A DNA stretch of 6,332 nucleotides, taken from the NCBI GenBank assembly GCA_900321595.1, contig ONWP01000325.1, forward strand, positions 1 through 6,332, written 5' to 3'. This document shows positions 1 through 5,513 of the stretch, piece after piece. The notes beneath the pieces were generated by a model. The model made no database searches, had not been told where the DNA came from, and was given only the letters and a program-made list of their open reading frames with translations. The stretch comes from an uncultured Eubacteriales bacterium. Lineage in GTDB: Bacteria > Bacillota > Clostridia > Oscillospirales > Acutalibacteraceae. The first letter of the stretch is position 1; every line of letters begins with the position of its first letter. The position numbers and the translations under genes are program-made.

Positions 1-502
1 CGAAGCCCTGCGGCGTATGACCGACCTGCAGCACGTTCAGACTGCGCATGGCCTTCTTCGCCCGCGCCGCGAGATAGACGGCGTTCAAATCGCGCTTCGT
101 CGCGTCGTCCTCCGGCGCGCCGTAAGCGTAGCAGTAGGGACGCGCGAACGCGGTGAGCATATTCCCCGCGCTGAACGCGCCCGTCAGGGCGTTGAGCTTG
201 AGACGTCCCGTGTCGGCGGCGGGCTCCTGCGGCGTCCAGAGCAGCACCGGGCAGTCGAGTCGGCGCAGCACCTCGGCGGTATAGGCGCCGTTGGCGAAGG
301 TCACGTTCTGGATCACCGCCAGATCGGCCTGTTTGTTTTCGAGGAACGCGTCGAGCTTGTCCGCGCCCAGGAGCATCTCGTCCGGGCATACGACGTCCGC
401 GTCGAGCGACGCGAGCAGCTTCTTTGAAGCCTCAAAGACCTTGCCCGCCGCCGTCAGATCGAAGGTCGGCACGCCGATGGGCAGATAAATGCTGCGGAAC
501 AT
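1..502 (-). CDS. L-fucose/L-arabinose isomerase-like protein, N-terminal part; candidate SQ isomerase
   Basis: The frame opens at an ATG sharing one base with the reductase stop (TGATG) and stays open for 167 residues to the left edge, so the gene is cut at its 3' end. It begins MFRSIYLPIGVPTFDLTAAG. Family-type blocks follow: VVCPDEMLLGADKL at about 37-50, DLAVIQNVTFANGAYTAEVL at 60-79, PVLLWTPQEP at 85-94, RLKLNALTGAF at 100-110 and VLQVGHTPQGF at 157-167. This pattern (target on a name-giving N-terminal domain with an NVTF stretch, LLWxPxEP and GhxPxGF) is that of the L-fucose isomerase-related COG2407 group. The metal-binding Glu/Asp/His residues of the C-terminal domain lie outside the window. 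In this operon an aldose-ketose isomerase turning SQ into 6-deoxy-6-sulfofructose is the one chemical step not otherwise filled, so that role is proposed. It is not related to YihS, the AGE-fold SQ isomerase of E. coli. A GAGGGG site lies 8 nt upstream. Confidence 0.8.
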   Translation of the reverse strand, partial: MFRSIYLPIGVPTFDLTAAGKVFEASKKLLASLDADVVCPDEMLLGADKLDAFLENKQADLAVIQNVTFANGAYTAEVLRRLDCPVLLWTPQEPAADTGRLKLNALTGAFSAGNMLTAFARPYCYAYGAPEDDATKRDLNAVYLAARAKKAMRSLNVLQVGHTPQGF

Positions 503-1365
503 CAGGCCTTCCCCTCTTTCACGATCTTATAGGTGGCGCGGAAGTCCTCCCGGCCGAGCCCCTTCTCGGCGGCCTCGTCATAGACGCGCATGACGTTCGC
601 GGCGCCGGGCATGGCGAAGCCCTGCTCCGCGGCCATACGCATGGCGATGTGCGCGTCCTTGCGCATATTGTCGATGGAGAACGCGGTCGTCCAGTCCTCG
701 TCCCGCAGCTTCTCCCACTGGCCGTCCAGATAGAAGTTCTGCGCGCCGCCGTAGGCGACCGCCGTATGGAAGTCCTCGGGCGAAATGCCGTATCTGCGCG
801 CCAGACACATCGTCTCGTTCACACCGTTCTGGATCTGGCCGACCAGCGAGTTGTGGCAGATCTTCATGACGATGCCCATGCCGTTCTCGCCCATGCGGAT
901 GATGTTGCGGCCCATGTACGCCAGCACGGGACGGATCGCCGGGAACAGCGCGTCGTCGCAGCCGACGAGGATGCCCAGCTCGCCCTTCTCGGCGGCGGGA
1001 CGGCTCTTGACCACCGGCGCGTCCGCGAAGTCGGCGCCGGTCTTCTTCACCATGGCGGCGACCTCGAGGCTCACGTCCGGGTCGATCGTGCTCATGTCGA
1101 TGCAGATCTTTCCTCTGCCGAGCACCGGCAGCAGGGACGTGTAAACGGCTTTGACGTGCTCCGATTTGGGCACCATCGTGATGATCACGTCGCTCTTTTC
1201 GGCGAGCTCGACGCCGTTTTCACAGGGCACGGCTCCTTTTTCCGCGAGGAGCGCCGTGCGCGCCGGGTCCACGTCGTAGCAGTAGACCGTGTCGTCGTGT
1301 CCGGCGACGATCCGGCCGCACATGGCCTCGCCCATGATGCCCAGGCCGATAAATCCGATCTTCAT
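502..1365 (-). CDS. Beta-hydroxyacid dehydrogenase, candidate 3-sulfolactaldehyde reductase (YihU-like)
   Basis: A 287-aa member of the 3-hydroxyisobutyrate dehydrogenase family, full length. The Rossmann signature GFIGLGIMG is at residues 4-12. Asp31 ends the second strand (CYDVDP), which suggests NADH rather than NADPH. The other family blocks are ITMVP at 62-66, DMSTIDP at 90-96, the substrate loop DAPVVKSRPA at 115-124, and GxGxxxKxxxN with catalytic Lys168 and Asn172. It aligns with E. coli YihU at an offset of about 3; YihU Arg123, a sulfonate ligand, falls on Lys120, and Arg122 is two residues further on. Expected reaction: SLA plus NADH to DHPS, which would re-oxidise NADH made in glycolysis and suit a fermenter. 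The gene follows the transaldolase by 6 nt, with an AAGGAG site just inside the transaldolase 3' end, and its TGA overlaps the next ATG by one base. Alternatives are reduction of another C3 semialdehyde such as tartronate semialdehyde or lactaldehyde. Family certain; substrate inferred. Confidence 0.88.
   Translation of the reverse strand: MKIGFIGLGIMGEAMCGRIVAGHDDTVYCYDVDPARTALLAEKGAVPCENGVELAEKSDVIITMVPKSEHVKAVYTSLLPVLGRGKICIDMSTIDPDVSLEVAAMVKKTGADFADAPVVKSRPAAEKGELGILVGCDDALFPAIRPVLAYMGRNIIRMGENGMGIVMKICHNSLVGQIQNGVNETMCLARRYGISPEDFHTAVAYGGAQNFYLDGQWEKLRDEDWTTAFSIDNMRKDAHIAMRMAAEQGFAMPGAANVMRVYDEAAEKGLGREDFRATYKIVKEGKA
511..516 (-). promoter_or_regulatory. Ribosome binding site GAGGGG of the isomerase gene
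   Basis: GAGGGG in the 3' end of the reductase gene lies 8 nt before the isomerase ATG at 502. Together with the TGATG stop/start overlap it supports this start and coupled translation of the two genes. Confidence 0.65.
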
Positions 1366-1371
1366 CTCAAA

Positions 1372-2058
1372 TCACTCCTTCGCCGTGTTGTCCCAGGCCT
1401 CTGTGAAGACGCCCATGCCCTGCCCCGTATAGGGGTGCTTGAAGCTGTTCTCGAAGACCGCGAGCCCGGCGGTCACGATGTCCGCGCCCGCGACGGCGCA
1501 GTCGACGATCTGCTTCGGGGTGCGCACGGCGGCGCAGATGATCTGCGTCTCGGCGTAGTAGCCGTAGTTTTTATAGATGGTGACGATGTCCTGGATGTAC
1601 TTCTTGCAGTCCTCGCCGTTGTCCTCCTTCCAGCCGATGAAGGGCGAGACGAAGAGCGAGCCGTTCTTGGCGGCAATGATGGCCTGCGCCGGAGAGAAAA
1701 CCAGCGTCAGGTTCGTGCGGATGCCTTCCTTCTCAAGCTGTCTGGCGGCCGCGATGCCGTCGAACGTGCAGGGGATCTTGACCGCGAAGCAGGGGGAAAC
1801 GGCCGCGATCTCGCGCGCCGCGGCGACCATGTCGGCAGCCTTCTCAAGGTGCGGATTGACCTCCACCGAGATGGGGAAATCGCGCCAGGACTCGAAGCCC
1901 TTCTCCTTCGCCCACTCTGAGAGCTGCTTCATGACCGTCAGGAACGGCTTGCCGCTGAGCATGACGTGACGGGGGTTCGTGGTCACGCCGTCGATGCCGA
2001 ACGTCTCGTCCGCGTAGCGGATCTCGTCGATCTTCGCGGAATCCAGAAAATACTTCAT
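1372..2058 (-). CDS. sftT: Short (FSA/MipB-class) transaldolase, candidate 6-deoxy-6-sulfofructose transaldolase
   Basis: A single-domain TIM-barrel class I enzyme of 228 aa, the size of FSA/MipB proteins. Expected reaction: dihydroxyacetone transfer from 6-deoxy-6-sulfofructose to glyceraldehyde-3-phosphate, giving SLA and fructose-6-phosphate. Visible residues: Asp6 in FLDSA, Thr26 and Asn28 in GVTTNP, Schiff-base Lys94 in VKIPCT, TNLTLVFSPAQA at 115-126, and SPFIGW at 138-143. Two positions separate transaldolases from fructose-6-phosphate aldolases: Glu66 (TalB Glu96; Gln59 in FsaA) and Phe140 (TalB Phe178; Tyr131 in FsaA). Both are transaldolase-like here. The terminal-phosphate pocket is altered: TalB Arg181 aligns with Trp143 and Ser226 with Ala177, while Arg228 is kept as Arg179. 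From memory, characterised SF transaldolase of Bacillus megaterium also has KIPCT and FVGW, but I cannot verify this. An ideal AGGAGG site lies 9 nt before the start. Family is secure; the sulfofructose role rests mainly on context. Confidence 0.85.
   Translation of the reverse strand: MKYFLDSAKIDEIRYADETFGIDGVTTNPRHVMLSGKPFLTVMKQLSEWAKEKGFESWRDFPISVEVNPHLEKAADMVAAAREIAAVSPCFAVKIPCTFDGIAAARQLEKEGIRTNLTLVFSPAQAIIAAKNGSLFVSPFIGWKEDNGEDCKKYIQDIVTIYKNYGYYAETQIICAAVRTPKQIVDCAVAGADIVTAGLAVFENSFKHPYTGQGMGVFTEAWDNTAKE
1375..1380 (-). promoter_or_regulatory. Ribosome binding site AAGGAG of the reductase gene
   Basis: AAGGAG lies directly before the TGA of the transaldolase gene and 9 nt before the reductase ATG at 1365. 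It confirms that start. Confidence 0.8.
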
Positions 2059-2059
2059 T

Positions 2060-3451
2060 TTATTTGTCCTCCTCTAAGGGTTCTTTTTTGTTTTTATCCG
2101 TAACGCCCAGACCGAGCTCGAGCACCTTGCGCTTGCCCAGTGTGTAGAACACGCCCAGGAACAGCGCCATCAGCAGGCACATCACGGCGGGCAGCACCGT
2201 CGAGACGTTGTACATGCGGCTGACCGCGTCCGCGGTGACGTTTTTCGCGTCGTAGCCGATCCAGACGAGCATCTGCGTGCCCAGCACGCCGGCGAGGGTC
2301 TGGCCCAGCTTCCGGGTGAAGGAGAAGAACGCGTAGGCGGTGCCCTCCTCCCGCTGGCCGGACAGGATCTCCTGATAATCGATGACGTCGGTGACCAGCG
2401 CCCAGACCTCCAGCACAAAGAAGGTCATGCCCAGACCCGACAGGAAGCAGAACGCCAGGAATACCCACACGTTCGTCGTGTGCGTGATCCACAGCAGGCC
2501 GTAGGCCACGGCGGACAGCGCCATGCCCGCGGCGCAGACCTCCTTCTTGCCGAATTTGCGCACCAGCGGCTGCAGCACCGGCAGCAGGAGCGCCATCGGC
2601 AGATAGGTGAACACGGTGAACAGACCGTACATGCCGGGCTTGTGGAAGTAGTCCTCGAACAGGTAGTTGTACATGGCCTGGGTGAACTGCTGGGCGGCGA
2701 TGAGCAGCATCGACGCGACGCAGAGCATGAGGAACGGCTTGTTGCGCACCAGCGCCTTCAGCGTGACCTTCAGGTCCGGCTTCTCCTTCTCGGGAGGCGC
2801 GACGCGCTCCTTGGTCATGCCGTAGCAGGCCTGATAGACGAGGACGCCCAGGATCGCGAGGATGACCGTGCCGATGAACATCTTTTTGCCGTCCAGATAG
2901 GTCTGGTCGCTCCCGGCGACGGTGGAGTAGACGAACATGGGCAGCAGGATCTGCGCCGGCGTGCCGCCGAGTCCCGCGCCGATAGAGCGGAACATGGAAA
3001 GCGTCGAGCGCTCGCCGCCGTCGGTCGTGATAACGCTCGCCAGCGAGCCGTAGGGGATGTTGACGGCCGTGTACATCATACCGTAGCCGATGTAGGTGAC
3101 GTAGGCCCAGATCAGGTACCAGTTGCTGCCCTTGAGCCCCTCGATCGGCATAAACATCAGGATCGCGAACACCGCCAGCGGCAGACTCGCCCAGCGCAGA
3201 TACGGCCGGAATTTCCCGTTTTTACCGGCCTTGCGCTTGTCGATGATCGCGCCCCAGATCGGATCGTTGATCGCGTCCCAGATGCGCGCCACGAGGAACA
3301 GGATCGTGATCTGCGCCGCGTCAACGAACATGACGTTCGTGTAGAATTTCTGCAGGAAGGAGCCGACCAGCCCGAAGGTGAGCAGTCCCGCCGCGTCACC
3401 CAGCGCGTAGCCGACGTAATCCTTCGCTTTCAAGCCGTAGGTCTTTTCCAT
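2060..3451 (-). CDS. GPH-family sugar:cation symporter (MFS), candidate sulfoquinovoside importer
   Basis: A polytopic inner-membrane carrier of 463 aa, the usual length for glycoside-pentoside-hexuronide:cation symporters (MelB, YihO, YihP), with about twelve hydrophobic segments. The N-terminal half has the family signature FLVARIWDAINDPIWG at residues 52-67; Asp59 and Asp63 correspond to the MelB cation-site residues Asp55 and Asp59, and Asp19 in helix I is also present. The motif NIPYGSLASVITTDGGERST lies at 131-150. The C-terminal half carries DVIDYQEILSGQREEGTAYA at 355-374 and the following FTRKLGQ. The charged tail (about residues 439-463) is cytosolic. It starts 8 nt after the GH31 stop and ends 1 nt before the transaldolase start, so it belongs to the operon. 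In E. coli the paralogues YihO and YihP serve sulfoquinovose uptake and probably product export, so import of SQ or its glycoside is the natural reading, but substrate cannot be read from the sequence. Only one carrier is visible, so a DHPS exporter must lie elsewhere or this protein exchanges. Confidence 0.9.
   Translation of the reverse strand: MEKTYGLKAKDYVGYALGDAAGLLTFGLVGSFLQKFYTNVMFVDAAQITILFLVARIWDAINDPIWGAIIDKRKAGKNGKFRPYLRWASLPLAVFAILMFMPIEGLKGSNWYLIWAYVTYIGYGMMYTAVNIPYGSLASVITTDGGERSTLSMFRSIGAGLGGTPAQILLPMFVYSTVAGSDQTYLDGKKMFIGTVILAILGVLVYQACYGMTKERVAPPEKEKPDLKVTLKALVRNKPFLMLCVASMLLIAAQQFTQAMYNYLFEDYFHKPGMYGLFTVFTYLPMALLLPVLQPLVRKFGKKEVCAAGMALSAVAYGLLWITHTTNVWVFLAFCFLSGLGMTFFVLEVWALVTDVIDYQEILSGQREEGTAYAFFSFTRKLGQTLAGVLGTQMLVWIGYDAKNVTADAVSRMYNVSTVLPAVMCLLMALFLGVFYTLGKRKVLELGLGVTDKNKKEPLEEDK
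2068..2073 (-). promoter_or_regulatory. Consensus ribosome binding site AGGAGG of the transaldolase gene
   Basis: A perfect AGGAGG sits 9 nt before the transaldolase ATG and inside the last codons of the symporter gene. It is the strongest site in the operon, suggesting that the soluble enzyme is made in greater amount than the membrane carrier before it. Confidence 0.85.
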
Positions 3452-3459
3452 TCAGATCA

Positions 3460-5490
3460 TCATCCTTTCCCGAACGACTTGGTCAGTGATTCAAAGAGCG
3501 AAGCGAATTCGCTGTCTTTCCGATAAAAGACGGGCGGGAAGCCCATGGGCGCGTCGAGGAGCGCCCGGCCCGGCGCGTAGCGTCTGCCCGTCCACAGGTC
3601 GATCCACTCGTCCCGGGGCAGGTATACCCAGCGCGCGTCCTGTCCCTGCTCGAGCACCGGCGCGACCAGCAGATCGCGTCCGAGCAGATACTGCGTGGCG
3701 TCCTCGTAAGCGGGCTTTTCGTCGTAATAATAGAACATGGGGCGCATGACCGGCACGCCGGCGGCGGCGTTTTCGGCGACGGCGGCCTTCAGGTACGGCT
3801 TGAGCGCCTTGTGGACGCGGCTCATGCGGCCGTGGTGCGCCAGGACCGTCTCGTCATAGTCGAACTGCGCGTTGGATTCCGGCTTGTTGCCCTCGTGGGA
3901 GCGCATGACCGGCGTGAACGCGCTCATCTCGCACCAGCGCATGAACAGCTCCGCGCTCCTCTGCATCGGCGGGAACGTGATATAGCCGCCGATGTCGCTG
4001 TGGACGAGGCCCATGCCGCAGACCGCCAGGCTCAGCGAGCCGGGGATGACGCTGGGCAGGCCGCAGTCCTCGCTCCAGTCGGTGTGCTGGTCGCCGTTCC
4101 ACATCATAACGGTGTTTTTCACCGTGCCGGTGTGTCCCGCGCGTGTGAAGAACAGCACGTCGCCCAGCTTGCCGCTCTCCTCGAGCGCCTCCCGGTTGAG
4201 CTGCGCCCACCGGGCCGGCCAGGTGCAGTGCGCCTTCTTCGGATCCTCGCCGCTGAACAGCACGCAGTCGGTCGGCAGATACTCGCCGAAGTCGGCCATC
4301 CAGCCGGCCTGCCCGATGCCCAGCATGTTTTCTTTGATGATATCCTTGAGCCACGCGTAGGCCGCCGGGTTCGTCAGGTCGACCATCGCGGCGGGGAACG
4401 TGGTGATCGTCACGAGGTAGTCGCCGCCGTTTTTGTCCTTGACGCACCAGCCGCGCTCGGAAGCGTATTTGTAAAGCTCCTTTTCGACCGCCAGGAACGG
4501 ATTGATGTACCCGAGGAACCGGATCCCCCGCTCGGAAAGCGACGCGATCTCGGCGGGCAGGTCGGGGTAGAGCGACGGGTCGAAGACCCAGTTCCACATG
4601 AGCTGCTTGCCGAACGCCGTGATCCGGCGGCCCTCCCAGTCCTGACACCAGACGCCCGCCACCGGCGTGTCGTGCCGGGCGACGGCCGCCAGCTTCGTCT
4701 CGACGGCCTCGTTGCCGCCCTGGATGCCCAGGATCACGCCGTCGTAGACCCAGTCGGGCAGCTCCGGCTGCCGTCCGAGCAGTCCCGACAGCGTGCGGCT
4801 CAGCGTCTCAAAATCCTCCGCGAAGCCGACGCAGACGTCCGCGATGTCCCGGATCAGCACCTCGCTGTAATCGTCGTGCGTAAAATCGAACTCGCAGTAG
4901 ACGGTCGCGTCGCTGTGGAAGAAAAACTTCCGGCTGGACATGAAGGTCGGCTGCGCGTAATACGTCTCGTAGCTGGAGGACTTGTCCCGATGCTTCGGCT
5001 GCGGCCCGCGCAGCTTCTCCCGGGCGATCTTGCGGCTGATGGCGACCGGATTCGTGTGCTCCGCCACCCAGACGCGCAGCTTGTCGCCCTTGAGATCCCA
5101 GCGGTGGAAGACCTCGCCCCCGCCGTAGAAGTGGTCGTCCGGCTTCGCGGGCAGACGCACCCACATCCGGTTGATCTCGTCGTGCGCGCCGTAACGCTCC
5201 AGCGAAAAGCGCAGCACGTCGCCCTCGGCGCGGATCCGCGCCGTCAGATACTGCTCGCCCCGGTCGTCGCACAGCGCCGTGACGAAGCCGTCGCCGTCCG
5301 GCAGGAAGTCGCCGGGCGAAAGGCTGACGCGTTCACCGGTGCGCTCGCTGAAGCGAAACCGGCCGTGATCCATGGTATAGGAATCCTCGCCGACCGCCGT
5401 CTGCATACAGGTCTGCCCCCGCCGGAACGTGAGCGTCCTGCCCGGGGCGGTGACGACGAGGTCGCCGTCGATATTTCGCAATGTGATCAT
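3460..5490 (-). CDS. yihQ: GH31 glycosidase, YihQ-like; candidate sulfoquinovosidase
   Basis: Predicted to release SQ from alpha-sulfoquinovosyl glycosides (for example SQ-glycerol from plant sulfolipid) by a retaining GH31 mechanism. At 676 aa it matches E. coli YihQ (678 aa) and, as I recall that sequence, aligns over the core with a constant offset of 5. The nucleophile is Asp400 in GWMADFGEYLPTD (YihQ Asp405), the acid/base is Asp467 in WNGDQHTDW (Asp472), and the sugar-pocket residues Gln257, Gln283, Trp299 and Tyr503 match Gln262, Gln288, Trp304 and Tyr508. Arg301 of YihQ, a sulfonate ligand, is replaced by Gln296 (FGKQLMWNW), which weakens the substrate assignment. No signal peptide or membrane segment is seen, so it should act in the cytosol after import of the intact glycoside. 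It is the first gene of the sugar operon; its start is fixed by a GAAAGG site 9 nt upstream. GH31 and YihQ-like are near certain; SQ as substrate is inferred from the pocket and neighbours. Confidence 0.88.
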   Translation of the reverse strand: MITLRNIDGDLVVTAPGRTLTFRRGQTCMQTAVGEDSYTMDHGRFRFSERTGERVSLSPGDFLPDGDGFVTALCDDRGEQYLTARIRAEGDVLRFSLERYGAHDEINRMWVRLPAKPDDHFYGGGEVFHRWDLKGDKLRVWVAEHTNPVAISRKIAREKLRGPQPKHRDKSSSYETYYAQPTFMSSRKFFFHSDATVYCEFDFTHDDYSEVLIRDIADVCVGFAEDFETLSRTLSGLLGRQPELPDWVYDGVILGIQGGNEAVETKLAAVARHDTPVAGVWCQDWEGRRITAFGKQLMWNWVFDPSLYPDLPAEIASLSERGIRFLGYINPFLAVEKELYKYASERGWCVKDKNGGDYLVTITTFPAAMVDLTNPAAYAWLKDIIKENMLGIGQAGWMADFGEYLPTDCVLFSGEDPKKAHCTWPARWAQLNREALEESGKLGDVLFFTRAGHTGTVKNTVMMWNGDQHTDWSEDCGLPSVIPGSLSLAVCGMGLVHSDIGGYITFPPMQRSAELFMRWCEMSAFTPVMRSHEGNKPESNAQFDYDETVLAHHGRMSRVHKALKPYLKAAVAENAAAGVPVMRPMFYYYDEKPAYEDATQYLLGRDLLVAPVLEQGQDARWVYLPRDEWIDLWTGRRYAPGRALLDAPMGFPPVFYRKDSEFASLFESLTKSFGKG
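3464..3470 (-). promoter_or_regulatory. Ribosome binding site GGAAAGG of the symporter gene
   Basis: GGAAAGG lies within the last codons of the GH31 gene, 12 nt before the symporter ATG. Its position inside the upstream reading frame suggests translational coupling. The spacing is slightly long. Confidence 0.65.
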
Positions 5491-5513
5491 ATGACAAATC
5501 CTTTCAGATGTGA
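5491..5513 (-). other. 23-nt rmuC to glycosidase spacer: no terminator or promoter seen
   Basis: This is the longest intergenic gap in the window. It holds little more than the ribosome binding site of the glycosidase gene. There is no hairpin with a U-run, and no room for a complete sigma-70-type promoter plus leader. The sugar operon is therefore transcribed either from a promoter inside rmuC, which I could not recognise, or by read-through from upstream of rmuC. Confidence 0.6.
5500..5505 (-). promoter_or_regulatory. Ribosome binding site GAAAGG of the GH31 gene
   Basis: GAAAGG on the minus strand ends 9 nt before the ATG at 5490. No in-frame ATG or GTG lies between the rmuC stop and this start, so it decides the start. 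Confidence 0.75.

Noticed and set aside
424..1920. A 498-codon open frame on the plus strand opposite the reductase and transaldolase genes
   Set aside because: Same low-complexity antisense composition; the two minus-strand genes beneath it have full family signatures and ribosome binding sites.
1372..2058. Calling the short transaldolase a fructose-6-phosphate aldolase (FSA) on size alone
   Set aside because: Glu66 and Phe140 match TalB Glu96 and Phe178, not FsaA Gln59 and Tyr131, so transfer chemistry is more likely than free aldol cleavage.
2480..3526. A 348-codon plus-strand frame opposite the symporter
   Set aside because: Product rich in Q, R, H and D without a domain; a shadow of the membrane protein gene in a GC-rich genome.
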